64,000 bases of DNA, taken from the NCBI RefSeq assembly GCF_017086465.1, contig NZ_CP070961.1, positions 2,790,001 to 2,854,000 on the forward strand, given 5' to 3'. This DNA comes from Nocardioides sp. zg-1228. GTDB taxonomy: Bacteria; Actinomycetota; Actinomycetes; Propionibacteriales; Nocardioidaceae. Under the pieces are notes generated by a model, which searched no databases, was not told the DNA's origin, and saw nothing but the letters and a program-made list of their open reading frames with translations. Positions 38,478 to 48,779 of the stretch are shown one piece after another; the stretch's first letter is position 1; each line of letters starts with the position of its first letter. The translations under genes and the position numbers were made by a program.

Positions 38478-40133
38478 TCAGCGCAGGGCGGCGGCGAGGC
38501 CCTCGCGGACGGTCGCGTAGGAGGCCAGCTCGGCCTCGATCGGGGCGACGACCAGCTCGGCGGACACCTCCGAGATCGCATCGCGCAGCCGCTTGTCGGC
38601 CGTGCGCGCCCGCTTGCGCGCGGTCGCGGCCACCAGCCAGCGGCACACGAGGGCGAGGAGCAGGCCCAGCCCGATCCCGCCGAGCAGCAGCAGGGTGGGC
38701 AGCGGGAAGGCGCCGACCTCCGGCGTGGGCGGCTCGGGCAGCCGGGCGTAGGACCCGAGCGCGAGGAGGGCCAGCCAGCCGGCCCCGACGATCGCGGCGA
38801 GGATCAGGACGTACTGCAGGACGCGCACCAGCCCGGCCCACGCCGGGATCCTGGCGGCGCCGAGGTCGACGCCGGCCACGGCGCGGTCGAGTCGGTCGCC
38901 GAGGTCGGGCAGGCGCGACACCGACGCCGCGCGCACGGCCGCGGCCCACGGCGGCGCCATGCCCTCACCCACCTGGTCGGCCAGCGCGCGCACCTCGGTG
39001 TCGATCCGGGCACGCTGCACCCCGGTCGCCTTCGGGACGGAGGTGCGTGCGGTGCCGGTGAGCTCCTTGCCGGCCGCGCCGAGGTCGAGGTGGAGGCGCT
39101 TGAGGGGGTCGGGCTTGAGGCGCGAGAACCACGCCGTGACCGGCCAGCCGGTCGCCCGGTTGGCGCGGATGCGGGTGGAGTCGGCCACGGCCTTGACCAC
39201 GGTCGGGACGCCGGCCGCGTCGGCGAACGCGTCGTCGAGCGCCGCGACCCGCTCCTTGGACAGCGACGGCACCTTGCCCGTGCCGGTGGCCTCCTCGAGG
39301 CGCTGGGCGGCCGAGCGGACGTCGGCCTCGAGCCGCGCCCGGGTGAGCTTCTTCTCCGCCACCCGCTTGGCGATCATGCCGCGGAGCTCCTCGATGCCCC
39401 ATCCCTGGCGGGCACTGACGGGCAGCACCGGGACGCCGGAGAGGCCGTCGGCCTCCAGCAGGCGCCGCACGTCGTCGACCATGCCGGCACGACGGTCCTC
39501 GGGCACGGTGTCGATGTGGTTGAGGACGACCAGCATCACGTCCTGGTGGCCGGCGAGGGGCTTGAGGAAGCGGTCGTGGATGGCGGCGTCGGCGTACTTC
39601 TGCGGGTCGAGCACCCAGACCAGCATGTCGGCGAGCTGCACCAGCCGCTCGACCTCGAGGTGGTGGGAGACCTCGGTGGAGTCGTGGTCGGGCAGGTCGA
39701 GCAGCACGACACCGCGCATCTCGGCGTCCTCGTCGCCCTGGGAGAGCATCGAGTCGCGGGTGACCTGGTGGCGCGGCGGGATGCCGAGCCACTCCAGCAG
39801 CTCCTCGGCACCCTCCTTGCCCCACACGACGGCAGTGGCCCACGACGTGGTGGGACGGCGTACGCCGACCGCGGCGAGCTCGAGCCCGCTGAGGGCGTTG
39901 AACGTCGAGGACTTGCCCGAGCCGGTGGCGCCGCCCAGCGCGACGACCGTGTGGTCGGCCGACAGCTTGAGCCGGCTCGCGGCGCGCGCGGCGACCGCGG
40001 TGGCGTCGTCGACGACGGCGTCGTCGACCCGGCCGCGGGCCGCCTCGGCTGCGCGCTCGAGTCCGTCGACGCGTGCGCCGATGTCAGAGCTCCTGGTGAC
40101 CAGCTTCTTGGCCCCTTCGAGCAACGACGTCAT
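38478..40133 (-). CDS. Dynamin-like GTPase with C-terminal membrane hairpin (DynB-like)
   Basis: GTPase of 551 residues. G1 is GGATGSGKSS (67-76), G3 lies in LLDLPDHDST and G4 in VLNHIDTV. Two hydrophobic helices near the C-terminus (about 425-446 and 460-485, VLILAAIVGAGWLALLAL and LLLLGGIGLGLLLALVCRW) anchor it in the membrane. It follows the second GTPase by 42 bases. The pairing of a roughly 610- and a roughly 550-residue dynamin-like GTPase resembles Streptomyces DynA/DynB, which stabilise FtsZ rings at sporulation septa; this orthology is an inference. Confidence 0.85.
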   Translation of the reverse strand: MTSLLEGAKKLVTRSSDIGARVDGLERAAEAARGRVDDAVVDDATAVAARAASRLKLSADHTVVALGGATGSGKSSTFNALSGLELAAVGVRRPTTSWATAVVWGKEGAEELLEWLGIPPRHQVTRDSMLSQGDEDAEMRGVVLLDLPDHDSTEVSHHLEVERLVQLADMLVWVLDPQKYADAAIHDRFLKPLAGHQDVMLVVLNHIDTVPEDRRAGMVDDVRRLLEADGLSGVPVLPVSARQGWGIEELRGMIAKRVAEKKLTRARLEADVRSAAQRLEEATGTGKVPSLSKERVAALDDAFADAAGVPTVVKAVADSTRIRANRATGWPVTAWFSRLKPDPLKRLHLDLGAAGKELTGTARTSVPKATGVQRARIDTEVRALADQVGEGMAPPWAAAVRAASVSRLPDLGDRLDRAVAGVDLGAARIPAWAGLVRVLQYVLILAAIVGAGWLALLALGSYARLPEPPTPEVGAFPLPTLLLLGGIGLGLLLALVCRWLVAATARKRARTADKRLRDAISEVSAELVVAPIEAELASYATVREGLAAALR

Positions 40134-40175
40134 GTCTCCCTCACGGTCCGGGCTGCGGTGCTTGTGACCACAACC

Positions 40176-41999
40176 CTAGGGGGCGTCGTCACCACCACCC
40201 GACACCCGGGGAGGTCGCTGCGCCTCCGCGAAGCGCAGGTCGTCGACCTTGCGCGCCGCCGCCCGCATCCGCTCGGGCGACTCGGGGGCGATCTGGAGGC
40301 TGTCGAGCAGGTCGGTGTAGCGCCGGCGCTCGGAGTCGAGCAGGTCGTTGACCGAGGCCTCCAGACGCTGCCGGGCCCGCTCGGCGAGCGAGCGCACGGC
40401 CTGGTCGCCGAAGACGGCCTCGAGCAGCTTCTGCCCGAGGATCGCCGACCCACCGGCGATGCCCGCCTCGGCGCCGGTCACGCCGGCGGTGTGGGCGAAC
40501 ACCACGATCATCAGCGCGACGGAGAGGCCGTTGACGCCGAACGCGAGGAAGCGCGCGGTCGAGCGCTTCTCGGCGCCCTCCGTGCGGACCATGTCGAGGA
40601 CGTCGGACTGCCAGTCGCGCACGGCGCGCTCGGCGCGGCGGCGGAAGTCGCGCGAGGCCCGGCCGAGGTCCTCCCCGGCGTCGCGCAGCAGGGCCTGCCC
40701 GGCGGCGGTGCCGTGCCACGAGGCGTCGGCCCGCTCGGCGGCCGCCTCGGCGTGCTCGAGGATGAGCGTCTCGAGGCCCGACTCGACGGCGACCGTGACC
40801 CGCTCGGCCTGCTGGGGCTTGCCCTTGACCGCGTTGACGACGCGGTCGCGGATCCAGCCGACCCGGGTCTCCAGCGTGCGCAGCAGCTCGCCGGTGCCGA
40901 CGAACTCCTGCCAGCGCGCCAGCACCTCGCCGCGCAGCAGGGTGCCGTCGGCGGAGGCCTCGCCCACCGCCGTGACGGCACGGTCGTAGGCCTCGTTGGC
41001 GTCCTCGCGGAGGCGGCGGACGGCGTCGACCTGCTCGGTCGCCGCGTCGGCCACGGCGTGCGTACGACGCGCCAGCGTGCGGATCGCGCCGTCGAGGGTC
41101 TGCTGCACGACCGACTGGCGCGCCTCCTGGTCCTCGGCGAGCGCGCGCAGCCACTGCCGGATCTCCCTCACCGACGACGAGGCCAGCAGGCCCATGTCGG
41201 AGACCTCGCCCTCCTCGACGACGAAGAGCGGCGAGTCCTTCAGGCCCCGGCTCGCCAGCATCCGGGCCAGGTGCGTGGTGATGGTGTCCACGGCCTCGGG
41301 CGGGGTGCGGTCGAGCACGATCGCGACGGCCGCCGAGCGCTCGGCGGCCTTGCGCAGGAAGTCCCACGGCACCTGGTCGGCGTAGCGCGCGGCGGAGGTG
41401 ACGAACAGCCACAGGTCGGCGGCGGCGAGCAGCTGGGCCGCCAGCACGCGGTTCTGCTCCTCGACCGAGTCGATGTCGGGGGCGTCGAGGATCGCCAGCC
41501 CGGGCGCCATCACGGGCGAGGGCACGAGCTGGAGCGCGGCGGGGTCGTTGGTCTGCCGGTCGACGCGCTCGAGCTCGGGCAGCAGCCGGTCCTGGCCGAA
41601 CCACTTGGCGTCGGACGGGTGGTGCACGAGCACCGGCGAGCGGGTCGTGGGACGCAGGACGCCGGGGGTGGTCACCCGGGTGCCGACGAGGGAGTTGACG
41701 AGCGTGGACTTGCCCGCGCCGGTGGACCCGCCGACGACCGCGAGCAGCGGCGCGTCGAGGGTCATCAGCCGCGGGATCACGTAGTCCTCGAGCTGGTCGA
41801 CCATCTCGGCCCGCGCGGCCCGCTGCTCCGCGGCGCCGGGGAGCTCGAGCGGCAGCCGGGCCTCCTGCAGCGCCCCGCGCAGCCGCACGAGCGCGGTCAC
41901 CATGGCGGTCGTGGTGTCGTCGTCGCGGCGTCCCGGCGTCGGCTCGGCCGGCTGCTGGTCGGCGGGCTGACCAGGGGTCGCGTCGTCGTTGTCGTTCAT
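40176..41999 (-). CDS. Dynamin-like GTPase (DynA-like)
   Basis: GTPase of 607 residues. The disordered N-terminus is followed by G1 GGSTGAGKSTLVNSL (90-104), G3 ILDAPDIDSV and a G4-like IVLDRTPP. Long helical regions follow, then a hydrophobic segment near 480-525 (FGVNGLSVALMIVVFAHTAG), with a helical C-terminus. The ATG at 41999 overlaps the prsW stop as ATGA, so translation is coupled. It sits between prsW and the DynB-like gene in a three-gene operon. Confidence 0.85.
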   Translation of the reverse strand: MNDNDDATPGQPADQQPAEPTPGRRDDDTTTAMVTALVRLRGALQEARLPLELPGAAEQRAARAEMVDQLEDYVIPRLMTLDAPLLAVVGGSTGAGKSTLVNSLVGTRVTTPGVLRPTTRSPVLVHHPSDAKWFGQDRLLPELERVDRQTNDPAALQLVPSPVMAPGLAILDAPDIDSVEEQNRVLAAQLLAAADLWLFVTSAARYADQVPWDFLRKAAERSAAVAIVLDRTPPEAVDTITTHLARMLASRGLKDSPLFVVEEGEVSDMGLLASSSVREIRQWLRALAEDQEARQSVVQQTLDGAIRTLARRTHAVADAATEQVDAVRRLREDANEAYDRAVTAVGEASADGTLLRGEVLARWQEFVGTGELLRTLETRVGWIRDRVVNAVKGKPQQAERVTVAVESGLETLILEHAEAAAERADASWHGTAAGQALLRDAGEDLGRASRDFRRRAERAVRDWQSDVLDMVRTEGAEKRSTARFLAFGVNGLSVALMIVVFAHTAGVTGAEAGIAGGSAILGQKLLEAVFGDQAVRSLAERARQRLEASVNDLLDSERRRYTDLLDSLQIAPESPERMRAAARKVDDLRFAEAQRPPRVSGGGDDAP

Positions 42000-43114
42000 C
42001 GGGTGGGGACCACCTGTCCGGGGAAGGAGATGTAGGGGCGGATCCGGCGGAGCTCGTCGACGTGCTCCTGTCCGCGCGCGGCGAAGTCGTCGGGCGCCGT
42101 GCCGCGCAGGTAGCGGTGGTGGAGGTAGCCGAGCTCGATGGCGGCGGCCTGGTAGTCGCGCATGGCGCGCTCGGCGAGCGGGCCGCCCTGCTGGCGTGCC
42201 CAGCGGCGGGCGTGGCGCCGGGCGCGCAGGTCGACCAGCCACGGGATGTCGGTGGCGGGGAGCAGCCCGCGGTCGGCGGCGTCCTGGAGGGCGAGCGCGA
42301 GCATCGGGCGCTCGGAGCGGCGGCGGTAGACGGCGAAGGCGACGACCCCGACGAACGCCGGGAACATCAAGGTGCCGTAGACGACGACGAAGTCGCCCGT
42401 GCCGGTGAGCGTCGAGGTGTTCCAGACCCCGTGGAGGAAGGCCGCGAGCAGCAGCCCCACGAGCGGCGCGAGGAGCCGCACCGACGTCCGCCGCGACGCG
42501 ATGGCCAGGCCGACGCCGATGCCGATGAACGCCGTGAAGAACGGGTGGGCGAAGGGGCTGATCAGGCAGCGCACGACGAACGTCGCGGTGAGCGCCGTCG
42601 TGCCGCCGGGGCCGAGGCCGTCGGTGCCGTCGTAGGCGGCGGCGAGGAAGAGGATGTTCTCGGTGTAGGCGAAGCCGATGCCGACCATCCCGGCGTAGAC
42701 GATGCCGTCGAGGACGCCGTCGAGCTCGTGGCGCCGCCACCAGAGCAGCAGGAAGAGGAAGGCGCCCTTGGCCAGCTCCTCGGTGACAGGGGCGACGACG
42801 CTGAGCGTCTCGGGCTCGCTCGCGCCGCCGGCGAAGCTGATGCCCTGGAAGACGATCGCCGCTCCCGTGGCGGCGAACGCGCCCCACAGCAGGCCGGCCA
42901 GGAGCAGGTTGCGCGGCTCGGGCTCGTAGCGGTCGAGCCACATGAAGCAGCCGACCAGCGGGCCGACCGGGATCGCGGCGAGGAGTGCCGCCAGCGCCAG
43001 GGACCCGGGAGCGCCGGAGAGTGCGATGACCGCGGCCATGAGGAGGCCCCCGAGGAGGACCAACGCAGCCACCACGACGGTGAACGCGACACTGTCGCGA
43101 CGGCCTCGTTGCAT
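41996..43114 (-). CDS. prsW: PrsW family intramembrane metalloprotease
   Basis: Polytopic membrane protease of 372 residues. Conserved motifs include the PrsW glutamate pair in VAPVTEELAKGAF, the YTENILFLA segment, FAHPFFTAFIGIGVG and FLHGVWN, whose Glu/His residues form the proposed active site. In Bacillus PrsW cleaves the anti-sigma factor RsiW; the target here is unknown. ATG 43114 (MQRGRRDSVAFTVVVA) is the start. It heads the operon with the two dynamin-like GTPases and is 106 bases from divergent pepP-like gene. Confidence 0.92.
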   Translation of the reverse strand: MQRGRRDSVAFTVVVAALVLLGGLLMAAVIALSGAPGSLALAALLAAIPVGPLVGCFMWLDRYEPEPRNLLLAGLLWGAFAATGAAIVFQGISFAGGASEPETLSVVAPVTEELAKGAFLFLLLWWRRHELDGVLDGIVYAGMVGIGFAYTENILFLAAAYDGTDGLGPGGTTALTATFVVRCLISPFAHPFFTAFIGIGVGLAIASRRTSVRLLAPLVGLLLAAFLHGVWNTSTLTGTGDFVVVYGTLMFPAFVGVVAFAVYRRRSERPMLALALQDAADRGLLPATDIPWLVDLRARRHARRWARQQGGPLAERAMRDYQAAAIELGYLHHRYLRGTAPDDFAARGQEHVDELRRIRPYISFPGQVVPTR

Positions 43115-43220
43115 GGACTCGACCCTAACGGAGCAGCGTCCGTCCGCCGGTGCTGGCGCACCCGTCGGGAGGGACGGCGCGCGGTCGGGTCGACGCCCCG
43201 GCCCGGCGTAGAGTGGCCGC

Positions 43221-44619
<1,399 letters not shown>

Positions 44620-44627
<8 letters not shown>

Positions 44628-45783
44628 CCCGCCGCCTGCGCCCAGCCTCCGCGTCGTCGACGGCGTGCCGCGCTGCCACCACTACGACGCCTTCCGCTGT
44701 CGCTCCTGCACCCTTCTCGGGATCCCGCGCGAGCGCCAGCTGTCCGACAAGGAGGCCCACGCGCGCTCGCTGGTCGACGCCGGGGGGTGGCTGCCGACCG
44801 TGGCCGGGGCGGACGTCGGCTTCCGCAACAAGGCCAAGATGGTGGTCGGGGGCACCGTCGAGGCGCCCACCCTCGGCATCCTCGACCGCGACCTGGCCGG
44901 CGTCGACCTGCGCGACTGCGGCCTGCACTCCGACGGCCTGCGCGCGAGCCTGCAGCGCGTCGCCGCCTGGATCGCCGAGGCCGGGCTGACGCCGTACGAC
45001 GTCGCGACGCGCCGCGGCGAGCTCAAGCACGTGCTGCTGACCGAGTCGCCCGACGGCGAGACGATGCTCCGGCTCGTGATGCGGTCCACGGCACTGGAGG
45101 CACGCATCCGCTCCCGCCTGCCCACGCTGCTCGAGGCGGTGCCGGCGCTGCGGGTCGTGACGGTCAACGTCCAGCCGGAGCACAAGGCGGTGCTGGAGGG
45201 CGAGCGCGAGATCGTGCTGACCGACGCCGGGGTGCTGCCCATGCGGCTGGCCACCGGGGTGACGCTCCGGCTGGGGCCGCGGTCGTTCTTCCAGACCAAC
45301 ACCCCGGTCGCGGAGGCCCTGTACGACCAGGCCCGCGCCTGGGTGAGCGACCTGCCCGACGTCCGCACGGTCTGGGACCTCTACTGCGGCGTGGGCGGCT
45401 TTGCGCTCCACCTCGCTTCCGAGGGCCGCGAGGTGCTCGGCGTCGAGGCCTCCGCCGACGCGGTCGGGGCGGCGAGCGCCACTGCGGCCGCGTCGGGCGC
45501 CCCGGCCCGGTTCGTCGCGGCCGACGCGACGGCGTACGCACTCGCCGCCGGCACCGTGCCCGACCTGGTGGTCGTCAACCCTCCCCGGCGCGGCATCGGC
45601 GCCGAGCTCGCCGGATGGCTCGAGTCCTGCGGGGTGCGCCACGTCGTCTACTCCTCGTGCAACGCGCAGTCCCTGGCCCGCGACCTCGCCCTCATGCCGT
45701 CGCTGCGGCCCGTGGAGGCGCGGGTGCTCGACATGTTCCCGCACACCACGCACTACGAGGTCATCACGCTGCTGTCGCGGTGA
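44620..45783 (+). CDS. rlmC: 23S rRNA (uracil(747)-C(5))-methyltransferase RlmC-like
   Basis: SAM-dependent m5U methyltransferase of 387 residues in the RumA/RumB family. The N-terminal iron-sulfur cysteines are Cys19, Cys27 and Cys30 (CHHYDAFRCRSC) with a fourth in LRDCGLHS (Cys100), matching the RlmC arrangement without a TRAM domain. The SAM site is VWDLYCGVGGFALHLA, and the nucleophile is Cys in YSSCNAQSLARDL, preceded by VVNPPRRG. GTG 44620 overlaps the Xaa-Pro aminopeptidase by 8 bases, so the two are co-translated. Confidence 0.93.
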
Positions 45784-45863
45784 GCGGGCGCGCTCAGGGC
45801 CTGGACGGACGGTGTGAGGCGGGTCACGGGAATCGACGGACGCCGGGCGGGGTTGTGCCTCTC

Positions 45864-45962
45864 GTGCGCCCATCCCTCCTCGTCCCCGCGACCGTCGGCG
45901 AGCTGCTGACGCAGCGTCGCGCGGTGGACCTGGCGCGCACCCAGAGCGCCCTCTGTCGCTGA
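45864..45962 (+). CDS. Cysteine-type attenuator leader peptide
   Basis: Short open frame of 32 residues that starts MRPSLLVPATVGELL and ends LTQRRAVDLARTQSALCR. The RR-x-x-DL-x-R-x-x-SALC signature matches the actinobacterial leader peptides found upstream of sulfur and cysteine genes, where ribosome stalling at Cys codons controls the downstream operon. The single Cys is codon TGT, penultimate before an Arg and the stop. It lies 86 bases before an SLC1-type symporter, which suggests that transporter imports cystine or a related sulfur compound. A clear attenuator hairpin between them is not obvious. Confidence 0.75.
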   Translation: MRPSLLVPATVGELLTQRRAVDLARTQSALCR

Positions 45963-46048
45963 CCGCGCGCCCTCAGACCGTCTCCCGCACCACCCGGTCC
46001 CGGCGCCCGCGTCGACGGGCTGCCTCTCGGAAAGGCTATCTTTTCAGT

Positions 46049-47443
46049 ATGACTACTTCTGTTACGGCCGACAAGAAGCGCACCCGCTTACGGCTCCCCT
46101 CGTTCGGCACCCAGGTCCTGATCGGACTGGTGCTCGGCGTGGTCCTCGGCCTCGTGGCCCGCAGCATGGGCGCCGACGGCGTCGACGCCGGCACCGGCGA
46201 GGTCGACCCCAACTGGCTGACCGAGACCCTCTCCACCGTGGGCGGCACGTTCGTGACCCTCCTGCGGGCGGTGGTGCCTCCGCTGGTCTTCCTCGCGATC
46301 GTCGCCTCGATCGCCAACCTCCGCGACGTCGCGGGCGCCGCCCGACTGGCGTGGCGCACCCTCATGTGGTTCGCCATCACCGCCCTCATCGCGGTCGTCA
46401 TCGGCATCGTGCTGGGCCTGGTGCTGCAGCCCGGCGACCACACCAGCGTCACCTCCGAGGCGGCAGCGGCGCCGTCGAGCACGGGCTCGTGGCTCGACTT
46501 CCTGACCGGCCTGGTGCCGGCCAACGTGCTGGGTCTCGAGGGCTCGGCGTCCGACGACGGCTCGGTGGGGCTGTCGTTCAACGTGCTGCAGATCCTCGTG
46601 GTCTCCATCGCCGTCGGCATCGCGACCCTCAAGGTCGGCGAGGCAGCGGAGCCGTTCCTGGCCTTCGTCCGCTCCGCGCTGGCGGTCGTCCAGAAGGTGC
46701 TGTGGTGGATCATCCTGCTCGCCCCGATCGCGACCGTCGGCCTGCTCGGCAACGCCGTCGCCAGCTACGGCTGGGACGCCCTGGGCTCGCTCGGCATGTT
46801 CACCGTCGCGATCTACGCCGGGCTGGCGATCGTCATCGCCGGCGTCTACCCCGCCCTGCTGCGCCTCAACGGCCTCTCGGTGCGCCAGTTCTTCTCCGGC
46901 GCTTGGCCGGCGATCTCCCTCGCCTTCGTGTCCCGGTCCTCGATCGGCACCATGCCGGTGACCGAGTCGGTCACCGAGCGCAACCTCGGCGTGCCCCGCG
47001 CCTACGCGTCGTTCGCCGTGCCGCTGGGCGCGACCACCAAGATGGACGGCTGCGCCTCGATCTATCCCGCGATCTCGGCGATCTTCGTGGCGCAGTTCTT
47101 CGGCCTCGACCTCTCGATCACCGACTACGTGCTGATCGCGTTCGTCTCCGTGATCGGCTCCGCCGCGACGGCCGGCGTCACCGGCGCCACCGTGATGCTC
47201 ACGCTGACGCTGTCCACGCTCGGCCTGCCGCTCGAGGGCGTCGGCCTGCTCCTGGCGATCGACCCGATCCTCGACATGGGCCGCACCGCGGTCAACGTCA
47301 CCGGCCAGGCGCTGGTCCCGACCATCGTCGCCAAGCGCGAGGGCATCCTCGACCAGTCGACGTACGACGCCCCCCGCGGGCGCGAGGCGTGGCGCGAGGA
47401 CGCCGACACCGACGCGAGGGACGTCACGCCCGCCGCTGCCTGA
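46049..47443 (+). CDS. SLC1-family sodium/proton:amino acid or dicarboxylate symporter (possible TcyP-like cystine importer)
   Basis: Polytopic transporter of 464 residues in the DAACS (SLC1) family. About eight membrane helices and two re-entrant loops are visible; landmarks are the serine-rich hairpin loop AFVSRSSIGTMPVTE, the PLGATTKMDGCASIYPAI motif on helix 7, and LLAIDPILDMGRTAVNVTGQ on helix 8. The substrate is not readable from sequence. The Cys-type leader peptide upstream argues for cystine or a related sulfur amino acid. A TATCTT -10-like element (46037-46042) lies 6 bases before the ATG, so a separate near-leaderless transcript is possible. A strong terminator follows. Confidence 0.88.
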   Translation: MTTSVTADKKRTRLRLPSFGTQVLIGLVLGVVLGLVARSMGADGVDAGTGEVDPNWLTETLSTVGGTFVTLLRAVVPPLVFLAIVASIANLRDVAGAARLAWRTLMWFAITALIAVVIGIVLGLVLQPGDHTSVTSEAAAAPSSTGSWLDFLTGLVPANVLGLEGSASDDGSVGLSFNVLQILVVSIAVGIATLKVGEAAEPFLAFVRSALAVVQKVLWWIILLAPIATVGLLGNAVASYGWDALGSLGMFTVAIYAGLAIVIAGVYPALLRLNGLSVRQFFSGAWPAISLAFVSRSSIGTMPVTESVTERNLGVPRAYASFAVPLGATTKMDGCASIYPAISAIFVAQFFGLDLSITDYVLIAFVSVIGSAATAGVTGATVMLTLTLSTLGLPLEGVGLLLAIDPILDMGRTAVNVTGQALVPTIVAKREGILDQSTYDAPRGREAWREDADTDARDVTPAAA

Positions 47444-47457
47444 CCGTCTGCCGCCAC

Positions 47458-47500
47458 CACGGCCCGCGCTCCGCAACCACCTTGCGGAGCGCGGGCCGTG
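47458..47500 (+). terminator. Intrinsic terminator after the SLC1 transporter
   Basis: A perfect 19-bp stem, CACGGCCCGCGCTCCGCAA with its exact complement, encloses a CCACC loop 14 bases after the stop codon. There is no U tract, as is usual in high-GC actinobacteria. It insulates the transporter from tRNA-Arg. Confidence 0.88.
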
Positions 47501-47526
47501 CGCTACTGGGATACTGACCGCGCCCA

Positions 47527-47602
47527 GCCCCCGTGGCGCAACGGATAGCGCAACGGCCTTCTAATCCGTGGGTTGCAGGTTCGAGTCCTGCCGGGGGCGC
47601 CA
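47527..47602 (+). tRNA. tRNA-Arg (anticodon TCT)
   Basis: Acceptor GCCCCCG pairs with CGGGGGC, anticodon arm ACGGC/TCCGT (one mismatched pair next to the loop) with loop CTTCTAA gives TCT, and the T loop is GTTCGAGTC. CCA is encoded (47600-47602). The C-T mismatch at the base of the loop is unusual but tolerable. Confidence 0.92.
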
Positions 47603-47666
47603 CAGGTCACCGACACGCCCGGCGGCCTCCCCGCGGATGCCGCCCGGCTCCGCCAGAGTGGTCGCC

Positions 47667-47697
47667 AGGCCCCGCCACGTATGAGGTAGCGGGGCCT
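47667..47697. terminator. Hairpin between tRNA-Arg and the convergent deaminase gene
   Basis: AGGCCCCGC and GCGGGGCCT form a perfect 9-bp stem with a 13-base loop. It is 64 bases after tRNA-Arg and 43 bases beyond the deaminase stop, so it could serve both convergent transcripts. Confidence 0.6.
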
Positions 47698-47740
47698 TCA
47701 CCTTTGCCCGCGCCGCCCTGCGGGTGGAGCTGGCGGGCCG

Positions 47741-48754
47741 CTACCGGGCGGCGTACGCGTCGATCTCCGCGCCGATGCGCGCCTTGACGTCCGCCGGCGC
47801 GAACGAGGCGTCGACGGCGGCCCGCGCGAGAGCGGCGACACCGCGCTCGTCGAGGTCGAGAAGGCGCGCGGCCACCTCGTAGTCGTGGTTGAGGGTGGTC
47901 GCGAACATCGGCGGGTCGTCGGAGTTGATCGTCACCACGACGCCGGCCTCGACGAACGTGCGGAGCGGATGGTCCTCGATGCGGTCGACGGCGCGCGTGG
48001 CGACGTTGGACGTCGGACACACCTCGAGCACCACGCCGGTGTCGGCGAGGTGGGCGAGCAGGTCGGGGTCGGTCGCGGCCGAGCAGCCGTGACCGATCCG
48101 CTCGGCGCCGAGCAGCCGCACCGAGTCCCAGACCGTCTCCGGCCCGGTGGTCTCACCCGCGTGCGGCACCGACCGCAGCCCGGCGGCACGTGCGGTGTCG
48201 AAGTGCTCGCGGAACTGCGCCCGCGGCACCCCCACCTCGGGTCCGCCCAGCCCGAAGCCGACGAGCGCATCGGTGCGGTGCTCGAGCGCGTAGCGCAGCG
48301 TCGCATCGGCGGCCGGCAGACCGGACTCCCCCGGGATGTCGTAGATCCAGCGCAGCACCAGCCCGAAGTCGCGCTCGGCGGCGATCCGCGCGTCCTCGAT
48401 CGCCTCGGTGTAGGCCTCGATCGGGACGCCGCGCAGGACGGAGGTGTAGGGGGTGCAGGTCAGCTCGGCGTAGCGAAGGTTCTGGCCCTCGGCCATGTCG
48501 CGGGCGACCTCGTAGGTCAGCAGCCGCACGTCCTCGGGTGTGCGGACGAGGTCGACCACGGAGAGGTAGACCTCGATGAAGTGGGCGAAGTCGCGGAACG
48601 TGAAGAACTCCCGCAACGCCTCCAGGTCGGACGGCACCCCCGCGTCGGGGTGGCGCGCCGCGAGCTCGGAGACGATCCGCGGCGACGCCGACCCGACGTG
48701 GTGCACGTGCAGCTCGGCCTTGGGCAGGCCCGCGACGAACGACTGGAGGCTCAC
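47741..48754 (-). CDS. Adenosine deaminase family protein
   Basis: Zinc-dependent amidohydrolase of 337 residues. Metal ligands are in KAELHVHHVGSASPR (His16, His18), SVPHAGETTGPETVW, IGHGCSA and INSDDPPMFATTL, all intact. The start is GTG 48754. The HVHHVGSASPR form belongs to an actinobacterial subgroup whose members may act on adenosine, adenine or aminodeoxyfutalosine; the sequence does not decide between these. It follows the DsbA gene on the minus strand by 25 bases. Confidence 0.9.
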   Translation of the reverse strand: MSLQSFVAGLPKAELHVHHVGSASPRIVSELAARHPDAGVPSDLEALREFFTFRDFAHFIEVYLSVVDLVRTPEDVRLLTYEVARDMAEGQNLRYAELTCTPYTSVLRGVPIEAYTEAIEDARIAAERDFGLVLRWIYDIPGESGLPAADATLRYALEHRTDALVGFGLGGPEVGVPRAQFREHFDTARAAGLRSVPHAGETTGPETVWDSVRLLGAERIGHGCSAATDPDLLAHLADTGVVLEVCPTSNVATRAVDRIEDHPLRTFVEAGVVVTINSDDPPMFATTLNHDYEVAARLLDLDERGVAALARAAVDASFAPADVKARIGAEIDAYAAR

Positions 48755-48779
48755 GCCCCGCAGTGTCGCAGGGCGCGGG

